Assembly: GCA_018105865.1 (NCBI GenBank)
Contig: CM030837.1
Coordinates: 6,355,725 to 6,419,724 of the forward strand
Origin: Metaphire vulgaris
Lineage: Eukaryota > Annelida > Clitellata > Crassiclitellata > Megascolecidae
DNA length: 64,000 nucleotides
Direction: 5' to 3'
The notes below the pieces were generated by a model, which saw only the letters and a list, made by a program, of their open reading frames with translations, did no database searches and had not been told where the DNA came from. Each line of letters starts with the position of its first letter. Within the stretch, counting starts at the first letter, position 1. The translations under genes were made by a program, and so were the position numbers. Of this stretch, positions 10,192 to 21,136 are shown piece after piece.

Positions 10192-12709
10192 ATGGAGGCT
10201 CTGAAAAATCCACATCGAATTTGTGTGTTAATTGTAGGCTTTTGGATTCAACTTTTGCTAGTATGCTTCAGTTGCTCAGTCACCGCCAGCACTCATCATG
10301 AAGATAGCGTGTTTAGACATGGTTATGGCGTCTATTTTAAGTCTAGAAGTCGTTTTGAGGTTGTTACAGATACATATTATCATGTATTTGACTTTAAGTT
10401 GCCAACATTCGATATAGATGAGGAAAGTCCCTCACTTGCATGCATGAGTCATGAAAATCGATCAAATACACACTCATGTCAGAGTGCAACACCGTATTAT
10501 GACGCTTTACGTAAATTACGAAAGGCTGCTCATTCTCAAATTAAGCAGTCTATACGACAAATCCACTCTATTTTGCGAACCCCACGATCTGATGCTTCGT
10601 CACAGAAGTTCAAAAGAGGTTGGTTCGATGTAATTGGTACTGTCGGATACCATTTATTTGGGTTAGCGCGAAAATCAGACATAGAAGTTTTGGAGGAACG
10701 CATTAAAATTCTTAGTCAGAGAGACGCTCGAATTCTGAAAGATTTTGAACAACAACTCACAGGTCTTGCTAGTGCATCAAGTATTTTGAATAAGCGCGTG
10801 GATTTCATTAATGAACAGCTCGCATCAGGAAAAGTGGATGGCAGACTTATCTCAACAATTGAGGACCACTTGGGCTAATAGTTTGCACTTTTCCACGTTT
10901 TTAGCCGGAAGTCTACTTAATTTTACAAGAATTTTTGATCACATTACGCATCTTAGATTGGCTGCTGAGGAACTACTTGCTGGTAGACTTCATCCAGCTT
11001 TACTTCACCGTTCTCACATTCAGCATGCTTTAGATCGCATTGTTGTTGACCTACGTTCTAGACATGAACCCGCTCGCATACTTCTGCGTGACGTATCTTT
11101 CTTCTACAAACGTCCATATTTTGTCGCTGCAAAATCACATACATTGTTTTACGTTACTATATCTATTCCTATTTCAACATTGCTAGTATCTTTTAAGTTT
11201 TATGAAGTCATCACATATCCCAAAAGTATTGCAGATACTCATCAATCTTCTACGCAGTTAGTGAATGTACCTAAATTTTTTGCGATTTCTACAGATCATC
11301 GCTTATTTATATATGGGATACAGCTCCAAATTTAGAGCTGGGAGATTATTCCTATTTGATGGACATTTCAAATATCAACTTGAATTCTGAATTAAACACC
11401 TGCATTGTAGCATTGTTTAAGGATGATGCAATTGCTGTCTCAGACTTATGCTCATTTAAATTGCTGTCTGATCGACCAAGTATATTGATTCCTTTTCCTC
11501 CTGATTCGGTTATTATCGAAAATATTTTCAATTTGTCTCTCATTTGTCGAGAATCAGAGTTACAACTTTTTTAAAGGTTGCCTTTCTTGCGTTGCTAAGA
11601 TTCCATCTGGTTGTGCTATAAATTCTCCATATGGATACATTCCTTCTCAAACACCACAGAACCAGAATTCTTCTTCCGCAACGTCACAAGTTTCTCTTGC
11701 GTATGGCGCAAATAAGATCATTCTTCAGTATCTGTTTCATCCAGATCAATGGAAGGCCTTCGGTTCTGATCAGTTATTGAATCAGTCAATTTTTCTTCAT
11801 TTGCCACCATTTCAAATTTCAAAATCTGATAGCGCAAGTTTTGCCGCACTGGACGAAGAATTTCAAACAACTATGCAGGCGATACAGCAAGGCGCCGTGC
11901 TTTTTGAAAATGATTACAGTGCGTTAGTCAGTGAATCTCATCAACCTTTTGTGGATAATTCTTTTAAATATATGATGATTTCTGGACTTTCTGTTTCATT
12001 CTCTGGGTTAATGATTTTGGTTATCGTCATTATCTATCTATGTGTTAGAATAAATAAACTAACCGTTTTGATTATGACACTATCGGCTCGTACACACTCG
12101 GTTGAATCATATCCACAGTATATATTCCCACTAACATCCACTCTTCCTCCATTCGATTGTACTTATCCAAGTACTCTTCATTTCTACCTACTTATTGTCA
12201 TATTGGTTCTTATCATTTTATTTTTGATCAGCTATTTAATTCTACGATGTTTTCGCACACGGAAAGCAGTGATTAATGGTTCAAATAATTATCTGGTACT
12301 GCGTTTTGCTAATTCTGAGCAATATGTTGACATCCGTTGGTTTAACTTGCCGTATCCATTGTCCGAATGTCAATTAAGCGCCAAAACTAACATTACCAAT
12401 GTCCAATTACAGCGTTCTTATTGCGTTATGCTACTTACTTTTGAATGGAACCTTGATCTTTTCCATATTCCGAGTAATTTGCATATTCTTCCATCAGCTC
12501 AGATCCACATTGATTGGTTTGATGTGATTAAATTGCGAGCAATTGTGGGAGTGAATAAGACATTTTCAGTTACCATGTGGTTATATGAAATGAGGAGGAG
12601 CCAGTTCCTTCAAATTCAACCACACATGTCTTCAGACGATGATGAGCAAGAATCCAGTAAAAGTTCTATTACAGCTGTCCGACAGTCCCTGAAAGACTTT
12701 AAAAATTGA
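10192..12709 (+). pseudogene. env: Envelope-like glycoprotein region (F-protein type), frame-broken
   Basis: The first frame (10192-10878) begins with an N-terminal hydrophobic segment consistent with a signal peptide. At about 10605 it has a basic site, KFKRG, directly followed by a hydrophobic Gly-rich segment (GWFDVIGTVGYHLFGL), then a heptad-like region. This layout matches baculovirus F and errantivirus Env proteins: furin-type site, fusion peptide, coiled coil. Coding-like sequence continues in other frames (to 11335, 11356-11574, 11777-12709). Two strongly hydrophobic segments near 11965-12065 and 12175-12255 could be membrane anchors. Breaks lie near 10870, 11335 and 11575-11776, so no intact product is encoded as written. 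The family assignment rests on layout and motif, not on a search. Confidence 0.75.
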
Positions 12710-14710
12710 TGGTGATCATCACCTTTCGAATTATTTAGTATCTGTTGTTGTAGAATGATGGACAATGATATTAGTCGATGTTTTTCTTCTTACATAGTTT
12801 ACTTGATGTTAATTGTGCATGCCTATATTTACTCTTGTACTTCTTGTATTAGAGGTGATTTTCGGTATGACTATTAAAGAGGTCCGTCTATGCCTCTTGC
12901 CTAAGGCTTGTTTTGCGCAATCGCCAATTTTTTTTTAACGACTACGATCTATGATTGTGATTAATCTTCCATTTTTTATGTTCATGCGGTAGATCTGGAA
13001 TAGTCCCAGTTGTTAGTTTTAAGGGGGCTCAATTACGAAATGTGAGTGTCCCTTCTCTCTCTCGCTACGCCCTGCATAAAGCATTGATTCACATGATATT
13101 GTTTTTAATTTGAAAAATTCTTTTTCAATGGGCATTAACCCTGGACAACAACCCTTTTGGTTGTCTGAGACCATCTGTGCTTATTAGGATTCCTTGTGCG
13201 TATATCTCCTGCAGTGTATACATTGTGTAGTCAGGATTCTGTGCGATAATCCTTCCACGAGACCATTGCATAATTCGTTATTTGTGAAATTCCATACAGT
13301 CCTAGCCAAGGATATGTCGTCATTCTGTAGAAATCAATCAAATACATTGATTATTATAAACTATTCGCACATATTTATTATTTTAGAGTATTTTGTGTGC
13401 GAACGGACAATGTGCATTAAATACGACGAGTGAAAGTCGCATATGTTTTACTAGTCTCGTGTTGTTTTACACTTCGCCTTCTCGAATGGCTTAAAATTTT
13501 ACGACTCAATGGGTACTTATAGTTTTTCAAATTGGTGTAAGATTTTATCGATATCGTTGATGTTTAGCTAGTTGAGACTTATCAAAAGTCATTGTCGATT
13601 CACTTTTTATGTGGTTTTCGCTGTTGTATCCCTTAGGATAAGACTTTTGTGTTTTACATAGGTCCTATGGTGTAATAGACCTCAAATTGATCAATTAATT
13701 TAACAACTTGGTTGTTAATATTTTTTTGTCAAAACGGATGACATCGATAAATTTTGAGTCTATGCCTAGTTTTAATTTATATTAATTTATATACTTGAAA
13801 TTTTTTTTCGGTACCTACCTTGGGAGACAAAGAGCTCCTGTTGGGGCGCCATTTGCCCCCAGGACCGTGATTACCCAACAATCGGGGCGCATTATGATCG
13901 TACTCGTTCCCGAAAACATGGCAAACGGCCAGATTCCGGTATCGATCCCGGCTGACGCCGCGGGTGGAGGTCCCGTTGCCCCATGCCCCGCCGTTGGTTG
14001 TTCACCACCCTGCAGAAACAAATTCATATTCTCATGTATACTTACTGTATTTTATATCGCTTTATTTTCAATGGAACAGTTCGCTTCTACGCACAGTGGC
14101 GTAGCTAGGAATTTATTTTGGTTGTGCCATTTCACTCTTGCGCCCATGTCGACGCACGATTATTCTTGTAAGCCTATTTGTACGCTGTCGCTTCAGTTTT
14201 TAACTGTAGCCGGTTTTCTGTTATCCGACTGTTTTATTAATACAGCAGACCTTGTCAGTTAGGTTCGCCTCTGTGTCTTGCGTCTTTGATGCTATACATT
14301 GGATTTCTCTTCAGAGCGTTGCGCTTAATCGGTTTGTCCGTGGCGTCATTTATTATTTATACGCCGCGATTAGACATTGGCTTTTCATATTCAATCAGCT
14401 TTCAATATTTTGGAAAATCTTTTATTCTTAGGTTTTTGCGTATCTTGTCAGCTTAAAGCCTGGGCATAGGCCTAATATTTTATAACTTTCGAATTTACTT
14501 AGCATCCAATTTCTCATAAAAACAAATCCGTCTCACGATATTGTTACAATGTATCATGTTAGTGCTTACCTGTTTTGCGTTGTTGGTTCCGCTGCTATCC
14601 ATGTCCTCGTACGGTAGTTCTCGGCTTGAGATTTTCGATCGACTGATTACTCGTGTGTCTACTTGCAAATTTTATTCCGTGGGCCACGTCAATCTTTAAG
14701 CGATGGGAGA
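12710..14710 (+). other. Long 3' non-coding region of the retroelement
   Basis: Two kilobases between the env-like region and the 3' LTR show no convincing coding signal. The 155-codon frame at 13795-14262 has no recognisable domain. CAGTGGCGTAGCTAGG at 14094 looks like one end of a CAGTGGCG-family MITE, without a matching second end. The sequence just before the LTR is purine-rich (gatgggaga). Confidence 0.6.
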
Positions 14711-15205
14711 TGAAGCATATAAGGTCAAAGGCCTAGATTAATTTGCGATGGGTTTTGGGGGCGGAGCCCGCCAAAGAAGAAATCAATCGAAACACACACA
14801 GCGTAGGTTGAGCTGTGTTGTGAAAAGCGAAATTGCTTACACGGAAAACTTTGGCTCTGACGTCAAACTTTGGCTTTGACGTCATGCAGCCACAGAGAGG
14901 TAGTTAACGTGGGCGTATCTACCCTGCCTACGGACGTCACTAGCAACTTATGAATAATATAGTTAAAACTAGATTGGATGAACTGACGTCATAACTGTTG
15001 TCGAAACTCTAGTATCGGTCGCTATCGTCGCTATCGTCATGTTTGCAGAAGACCGCCGATTTTAAGCTAGAAGCTTGTGTTCGTGATTGTTATTGTTTCG
15101 CCGTTGTTTTACTATTAAAACCGGGTTACGCTGGGCCCTAAGAGAAGGGTATTCAGCGCAGTCCAAAATCGCCAGCTTACGAGTCGTTCTGCACAGTACG
15201 CCACA
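14711..15205 (+). repeat. 3' LTR
   Basis: Same 495 bp as 3995-4489 with no difference found by eye. It is followed immediately by (AT)n target sequence. Confidence 0.97.
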
Positions 15206-15954
15206 ATATATATATATATAATATTTATATATATAATATTTATATATAATATATATATATATATATACTATAATATTTCTGTATACATATATAAAAGGCT
15301 GCAGTATATATAATATTATATTATTTTCCTTCATTGATAAAAGACATTTTGTGTAAGACTAGAAGTTTCTAGTAGTTATGCCTTAGATTAGGCTACACAG
15401 TATATGAAGTGAAATGTCTTGCTAACTTAGCGCATATAGGCCCCCCTACGATCTTGCTAACTTAGCGCATATACGATCGCTTTGTTTCAGTTACGGAAGT
15501 CTGGCTAAAGGCGCGAATTCATCGAACGAGAAGCCTTCTGCCATCTGCCGAGCGATTCTGACTAACTCTCGACTTACCAGCTGGCAAATTGGGTCGGAAA
15601 GAAAAGCCACACTGTCAACTTATAAAAATTAATTAGATATAGGCCCTAAAGAAATCTTAATTTCCCTTTACATGAAAATCATTTAACTTTTCTGTTTGGA
15701 TCAAGAACTCGCCTTCGGTTGCTTATTTCCGTCGAAAATTGATTAGATTATTGAGTTTCTAAATCAGTTCAACACAGGGACAGTTACGTTTTCTAGCTCA
15801 TGAATTTCCATTTTGGCTATAACATTGTAGGGAGTCGAAAGTATTCCTAAAGGGACACCACCTCAGAACCCTGTCACATCTTTTGTCGCAGTCTAACAAC
15901 CCTCAGCCTCAACCAACGGGTAAATAACGTAATCATGACCATCGGATTAAAGGA

Positions 15955-16023
<69 letters not shown>

Positions 16024-16473
16024 TAATAATAATAATAATAATAATAATAATTGCAATAATAATATAATAGGCTAATGCACTCCTATATGCCCTGGGAGTG
16101 GTGAGGACCAGTGCCTGTACTTCCGTTTACAGTGAAAGGTACTACCTCTCCCACTCCCTTACCACATGCACTTCTATAGTACCAGTTCTACTACCTGAGG
16201 GTATCAATCGATGGATTCTTAGTGAGGATGTTGGCTGGCTCGTAAGAGGTTCTCTATTCTGGCATAAATGCTTTTAGGCAACTTACTCGAATCAGGTCGA
16301 TTTGACATATAACGAGGTTTTATGTCTGATTTCGTTATGTCAGAGAAATCGGCGTTATCATCTATCGTTCGGTTTAAATACGCCATTATTTTCACGTACG
16401 CTAGGCCAACGGTCTTGTTGTAATCGGGCGGTAATTTATCGCCAAACCATGGCACGCGTATTGAGACCGAAAT
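15206..16473. other. Intronic AT-rich stretch
   Basis: An (AT)n block runs at 15206-15325. A 21-bp direct duplication of CTTGCTAACTTAGCGCATATA lies at about 15418-15438 and 15453-15473. An (ATA)n microsatellite spans 15957-16052. No exon was found. Confidence 0.6.
15957..16052. repeat. (ATA)n microsatellite
   Basis: Simple triplet repeat, read directly. Confidence 0.95.
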
Positions 16474-16544
16474 CAGAGGCGTAGCCAGTCATTTGATTGG
16501 GAGTATAAGATTGTGGGTATATATAGTGTAAACAAGGTAAAGGT

Positions 16545-16815
16545 TATACTCCATAGGCCAACGTGGACCTGTCGGAGAACCGAAGGGTTAGCGCTTTCAG
16601 TCTTACGTGGCAACGGCTGAATGAAGGCGGATTGCCAGCCTTTCCCTCGCCGCCTTTCCTTCCACCGAATTAAAACCCGATGTACTCATCCGCAGCTGAG
16701 TCGACTGGGGGCGCTTGGGACAGAAACAACCGAACAGTTTCTGACGAAGCCGGGAGTTGAACCACGGACCTCAAAAGCCTGGCAGACTGCGCTAACCACT
16801 GGTCCACTGCGCACT

Positions 16816-16817
<2 letters not shown>
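16545..16817 (-). mobile_element. tRNA-derived SINE
   Basis: Read on the minus strand from 16817, the head begins GGGAGTGCGCAGTGG and has an A-box-like TGGTTAGCGCAG and a perfect B box, GGTTCAACTCC. The acceptor stem is not closed, so it is not a tRNA gene. It then runs into a tRNA-unrelated body with GTCGACTCAGC, a motif also seen in the SINE at 27535. The 3' limit is approximate. Confidence 0.75.
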
Positions 16818-16898
<81 letters not shown>

Positions 16899-16900
16899 TG
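16818..16900. repeat. (TA)n microsatellite
   Basis: About 80 bp of TA dinucleotides next to the SINE head. Confidence 0.95.
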
Positions 16901-17246
16901 TGTATTATTTTTATTATAGATGCATACATATGCATATAAATGTTATATGTACTGTATTATATATATATATATATATATGATTATGTATATGCTGATTTTG
17001 GGGGATATATATACCGATACACCTCCCGTCGCTACGCCCCTGACCCAAATGGGAATAATCAACAGCATTTGCTTATTAGCCAATATATAATTAGTTGTTT
17101 CGAAGAGTTGTTGGATATATAATTAATTATTGCCAGGCTCAAATTAAGTTTGATTTATCGAAAGACCTATTGTTAACATTGTAACCGTAGCGTTGTTGAT
17201 ACGTTGTTCTTTCTGGCAAAGAACCAGAGTCAATTAGCACCTACAG

Positions 17247-17376
17247 TCTGGCTCAACCTTTGTCACCCGATGGACACCGCATTATTCCTCCAAGGTACAA
17301 CTATACCGAAGTCGTACCGAAGGCTCTTCGAGGAAACGCGAAGGGCGGAAGATTGTACCCCTCTCTCGCCGGTCTT
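17247..17376 (+). CDS. SH2D4-like gene, exon with GHRIIPPRYNYTEVVPKALR
   Basis: The acceptor is ttagcacctacag|T and the donor is GGTCTT|GTAAGT. The 130-nt exon has one leading nucleotide and 43 codons, including SPDGHRIIPPRYNYTEVVPK. The leading nucleotide fits the 2-nt remainder of the exon at 3457. The phase-0 end fits the exon at 19072, whose frame is fixed by the SH2 domain. The local Pro-rich sequence with NYTEV could be a phosphotyrosine or SH3-binding linker, which is inference. Splice signals plus two-sided phase agreement make it a real exon with good likelihood. Confidence 0.65.
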
Positions 17377-17569
17377 GTAAGTACAACATCTTGTAACAAT
17401 AAAATAATTTAGAACAATTCTCAATGGTTACATGCGTCGAATTGTTGATGGTATATTCAATGTGCACCCCGTACATTTTTGGACTCCTCCACATGCGTAC
17501 GTACAGATATTAGTTTCTCTACCCAACCACATTTGAAATGTTAATTTTTGGCCATAGAAAACTGAAAAG

Positions 17570-17690
17570 GAGTTAGCAGGTAAACAAACTGGATTCCGAA
17601 AGGGCAGAAGAACAAAAGATCAGATTTTAAATCTTAGAATTCTACTACAGAAAGCACTAGAGCATCAGAAACCAGGCTTGATCCCGTAAT
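17570..17690 (+). pseudogene. LINE reverse-transcriptase fragment
   Basis: The translation KQTGFRKGRRTKDQILNLRI is the conserved 'Q-GFR-GR-T-DQI' block of non-LTR retrotransposon reverse transcriptases. It stops at the MITE inserted at 17691. No other RT motif is left intact nearby. Confidence 0.75.
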
Positions 17691-17971
17691 CAGTGGCGTA
17701 ACGTGGGGGGTGGGGGGCACTTTGTTGACAGCCCCCGGGCCCCGGGGGGGGGGCCCCCGAATAGGGGTCTAAGCTAGGGTTAGGTTAGGGTTAACCCTAA
17801 CTTAACCCTAACCCTAGAAATGATGTGCTGACGACCTTTTTGCTCAGGATAAAAAGGATGATAAAAGGATAAAAAGGAGGTGAAAACGTTTTTTTTGCTC
17901 GTCAGCTCGAAACTCTGGGGCCCCATGGCAAAGGTGCCCCCCGGGCCCCCAAAAGTCACGCTACGCCACTG
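17691..17971. mobile_element. hAT-like MITE, CAGTGGCGTAACGTG family
   Basis: The TIRs CAGTGGCGTAACGTG and CACGCTACGCCACTG are flanked by a perfect 8-bp duplication, CCCGTAAT (17683-17690; 17972-17979). The centre holds opposed telomere-like runs (TTAGGGTTAACCCTAA). It is inserted in a LINE remnant. A truncated relative lies near 59097. Confidence 0.9.
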
Positions 17972-18049
17972 CCCGTAATCTACAATTACCGGGTACTATG
18001 CAATTTTTTCAGTGATCAAAGTTAGAACGAGATTCGGGCTCGACACCCT

Positions 18050-18131
18050 TCATCTTCTTCTTCTTCTTCTTCCTCCTCCTCCTCTTCTTCTTCTTCTTCT
18101 TCTTCTTCTTCTTCTTCTTCTTCTTCTTCTT
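18050..18131. repeat. (CTT)n / (CCT)n microsatellite
   Basis: Triplet repeat read directly. The Leu-rich frame across it is an artefact. Confidence 0.95.
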
Positions 18132-18541
18132 TATGTGACATGTATTGTTACGTCGGCCACCATGGATTTCCACTTCTCTCTGTTTCTGGTTTTCCTTATC
18201 AGTTTGATGTTGTCTTTAGCTCTTGTTGCTTTTCATAGGCTGTCTGTATACTTTATTCTTTATTTTCCTCTTTATTTTCCTCTTGCTATTTTTCCTCTGT
18301 TTGACACCCTTACATTGGTAAAACGACGCAATCCTTATTAGATCAGTAACATCTCCGCCATAGGAGGAGCCAAGCACACACACACACATACACACACACA
18401 CACACAACCACACTTAGGCGCTCATCGTCTTTGATACGGACGCGTCTATAAACAAACAACACACACACCGTTAGAAGTTGAGAATTAGGCTATACGCCCA
18501 ATAATTAATTAACTAATTGTCCTTATGCTTGGATTTCAACC

Positions 18542-19045
18542 AGAGATGGGTAATTAATCAATTAGGAAGTAATTGATTAGCTAATCGATTAGATGACCAG
18601 CTAATTCTAATTGTAATCAATTGGCGCTAATCGTAAAACTAATCAATTAGAATTTACCTGCTAATTCTAATTATTTTTTAATTACATGACAATTAGCCAT
18701 CCGAGGCAGCCTGATAATAATGTTGAAACGCATGCTCATAGTATAACGCTGAGATGATTGGTAGCATTAGCAAGGAAAAACGCAGCTGATAGATTAATTG
18801 ATTGTTGTTGATTGGAAATGCCAATTTCCAACCATTTTATGCATGCAATTACTGCAGATATTAAATTAGTATTTTAAAACTGTGTTTTTGCGTGAAAATC
18901 AACTGTATCGCGAACATCGACAATCTCGTAAACTAATTGATTAGATAGCAGCTAATGCTAACTAATCAATTGAACAAAGTGTAGATTCCGCTAATCAATT
19001 AGGTGCGAAGCAATTCTAATTCTAATTGATTAGATTTTTGTCTAA
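18542..19045. repeat. Repeat rich in AATTGATTAG motifs
   Basis: It begins CAGAGATGGGTAATTAATC and contains many direct and inverted copies of TAATTGATTAG up to just before the exon at 19072. It resembles a MITE with one degraded end, and no clear target duplication was found. Confidence 0.5.
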
Positions 19046-19071
19046 TTGAACGATTTCAACTGTAAATACAG

Positions 19072-19289
19072 GATTCGAACGACGAAAGCGACAACTCTGA
19101 TTCCGATTTCGAGCAACTGGGAGAAGATTTTGTGAACGACAGACGTAGAGAGATGGAGGGTTCGGTTTACGGCGAAGTGGGAACGAGACAGGCGGCCGTT
19201 CAGTGGTTCAAGATCACGCAGGCGAACTCTCTGAGACAAGGAAAGGAGAAGACCTATTACGAATGGTGTCACGGAATTATTACGCGAAA
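19072..19289 (+). CDS. SH2D4-like gene, exon entering the SH2 domain
   Basis: The acceptor is ctgtaaatacag| and the donor is GCGAAA|GTAAGT. Phase 0 in and 2 nt over at the end give 72 residues. An acidic Ser/Asp-rich start (DSNDESDNSDSDFEQLGEDF) is followed by a QWFK motif, a short basic linker and the start of an SH2 domain (YYEWCHGIITRK). A WF-K segment about 20 residues before W-HGI is a feature of the SH2D4A/SH2D4B adaptors, as I recall the family. The trailing nucleotides join the exon at 20134 to continue the domain without a gap. Confidence 0.9.
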
Positions 19290-20133
19290 GTAAGTGTACT
19301 CGTGACGAACAAATTGACAAAGATAGTATTTTGTTTGACACAGATATTTTGAATCCGTCAGAATAATTTTGCACAATGACTATATAGCTTTACGAGGTAT
19401 CTGTTAGACAGGCCTATTCCCTGTTTTCAGGTGAAGAAAACAAATAAAAACTTAAGACATGTTTTCATATTTTAGATTTTAAAAGACCACCTTTGTCCTA
19501 AATCTGAATTTTAAAATAGGCGTTAAAATAGGCGTTAAAAATAGGCAAGACGCAAATCGAAAATATTTACATCGAAAGTCTCATTAAAAATCGTAGTAGC
19601 GGAATTATTGACGACGTTTTAGTATTTTTCCACTACACCTTTTACAACCTCTATTGCTTTGCCAATTAATTGAATTTCCACTCAAAGGGCATTGTTTGAG
19701 ATGCAAACAGTTTGGTATTTGAGAGTCGGACCAGTGTCGTGTAAGGGGGAAGGTTTATTTGTTTTGTTTTGCTCTATGAGATCGTTAAATAAGCTAAGAA
19801 CACAACGAAGCAATGAGCATAAATTAATTCCTGTCCTTAAAAATGTCATACTAGATGCAAGACAAAGAAGGAAACCGTTGATTTGCGTTTGAATTGGTTT
19901 AGCCTTCCACTAGTTTAACCCAACCCCCAGTGGGGGTTCAAAAGTCTTAGTTTTCACACGTCCTACCTCCTTCCCGTTTCCACAAAGGTCGACAATTATT
20001 TTCTCTTCTACTGGTCCGCCTCCCTGTTTGCATAAACTCGATCAAGACATGATCCGAGTTTTGTCTGGAATCGCGCCTCTCTTAGGCGGCCTATACGTAG
20101 CCTACTTGACCGGCATTGCGTTTCTGTCGGCAG

Positions 20134-20341
20134 AGAGGCAGAGGAGCTACTCCAGAACAAACCAAGAGGCTGTTTTCTCGTCCGAGTGGGCGAAACGCGG
20201 TTCGGTTATACGCTGTCTTTGAGGGACGACGACAGATGTCGCCACTACATGATCGAACAGCTCATGAGCGGAAACTACGTCGTCGTCGGAGAACACAAAG
20301 AACACAAATCGCTCTGCGAACTTGTGAATTTCTACAAAAAG
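20134..20341 (+). CDS. SH2D4-like gene, main SH2-domain exon
   Basis: The acceptor is tttctgtcggcag|. The exon supplies 1 nt plus 69 codons: EAEELLQNKPRGCFLVRVGE with the phosphotyrosine-binding Arg of FLVR, the central strands (GYTLSLRD, RHYMIEQL) and the C-terminal LCELVNFYKK. It acts as a phosphotyrosine-reading module; the family members are cytosolic adaptors without catalytic domains. The next nucleotides, GCAAAT, give a GC rather than GT donor. Reading on would enter (CAT)n sequence and stop at 20431, whereas splicing from the GC donor to 21137 restores a normal domain end. Confidence 0.9.
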
Positions 20342-20347
20342 GCAAAT
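20342..20347 (+). promoter_or_regulatory. Probable GC-AG splice donor
   Basis: AAG|GCAAAT: a GC donor with a good AAG upstream half. No GT in the next 60 nt is plausible in frame. It is chosen because the phase-0 join to 21137 gives the family's expected SH2 end. GC-AG introns are a known minor class. Confidence 0.6.
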
Positions 20348-20499
20348 GCACATGATCATCATCGTCGTCGTCGTCGTCATCATCATCATCATCATAGCGC
20401 ATTTGCTGCTTTGCGATTATTTGCGCTCTAGAAATGCTCTTAATAATAATACTCTTAATAATAATCATCATCATCATCATCGTCATCATCACCACCACC

Positions 20500-20552
<53 letters not shown>

Positions 20553-20622
20553 GTCATCAGTATCATCATCATCATCATATATATATACATCATATATATA
20601 GCTCTATATATATATATATATG

Positions 20623-20676
<54 letters not shown>
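20346..20676. repeat. (CAT)n/(CAC)n and (TA)n microsatellites
   Basis: Histidine-like triplet runs at 20353-20395 and 20464-20575, then (TA)n to 20676. They are intronic if the GC donor is right. Confidence 0.9.
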
Positions 20677-20679
<3 letters not shown>

Positions 20680-21136
20680 GGGTGCCTTAGAAAAACCCCA
20701 ACAGAAAAACTTTGATTTCTTTAAAAATCCTAAATAACTTTCTATCAAATTTGCAATACATGTACAGCATTTTTATTTCCCCACCTTTCTTTATATTTTC
20801 ATCTCATTTGCTTGTAATTTTGCCATATTGTGAGACATCAAATTCAAATTTCGATTCTTACTACTCAACCGCTGCTTGACAAGCTTAAATACCTTGTTGA
20901 AGAATGGTGCGCATCATCAAAATGGCAACTATCACTACTTGGTGGACTTCTCTTTCACAGATGGCGACGAAACATATATAACCGGCATTCAGCACGAAGC
21001 GATATGTCTTATAGAAATGCGTTGTGTAGAACGATTTAAATAGAACATGCATTCTCGTTTGTAGTAAATCTTTGGAACGAATCCGGAGGAATTTATCGTC
21101 AGCCTCATAGATTTGTGTTTCTTCTGTCTTTTGTAG

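Larger units (their letters stand above)
3995..15205 (+). mobile_element. Full-length Ty3/gypsy-type endogenous retroelement with envelope-like region
   Basis: Two 495-bp LTRs (3995-4489, 14711-15205), identical by eye and bounded by TG...CA, enclose gag, protease, reverse transcriptase, RNase H, integrase with GPY/F and chromodomain-like modules, and an env-like region. The order PR-RT-RH-IN defines Ty3/gypsy. Flanks are (TA)n, so a 4-5 bp ATAT target duplication is plausible but cannot be proven. A primer-binding-site-like TGG starts three bases after the left LTR (4492), but I cannot assign the tRNA. The purine tract before the right LTR (14701-14710) is weak. Identical LTRs point to recent insertion, yet gag, pol and env each contain frame breaks. 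It lies in sense orientation in an intron of the SH2D4-like gene. Confidence 0.95.
16474..17042. mobile_element. hAT-like element, CAGAGGCGTAGCC family, carrying a SINE
   Basis: The ends CAGAGGCGTAGCC and GCTACGCCCCTG are inverted matches. They are flanked by an 8-bp duplication with one mismatch (ACCGAAAT 16466-16473; ACCCAAAT 17043-17050). A tRNA-derived SINE and a (TA)n tract sit inside, so the element is composite. The related short copy at 58261-58428 lacks the insert. Confidence 0.8.

Noticed and set aside
13795..14262. 155-codon frame in the 3' part of the retroelement
   Set aside because: No recognisable domain; overlaps the CAGTGGCGTAGC repeat end. Not needed for any known element protein.
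16740..16817. tRNA gene on the minus strand
   Set aside because: A and B boxes are present but the acceptor stem does not close and a SINE body follows, so it was called a tRNA-derived SINE. The same reasoning applies near 25440, 35350 and 57540.
20346..20431. Read-through end of the SH2 exon into histidine/arginine-rich sequence
   Set aside because: The continuation is a CAT/CGT microsatellite ending in a stop. The GC-donor splice to 21137 gives the expected family sequence.
20885..21060. Possible exon with GDETYITGIQHEAICLIEMR after a ttctctttcacag acceptor
   Set aside because: It has an acceptor-like start but a stop soon after, no donor, and the SH2 gene already joins perfectly without it.
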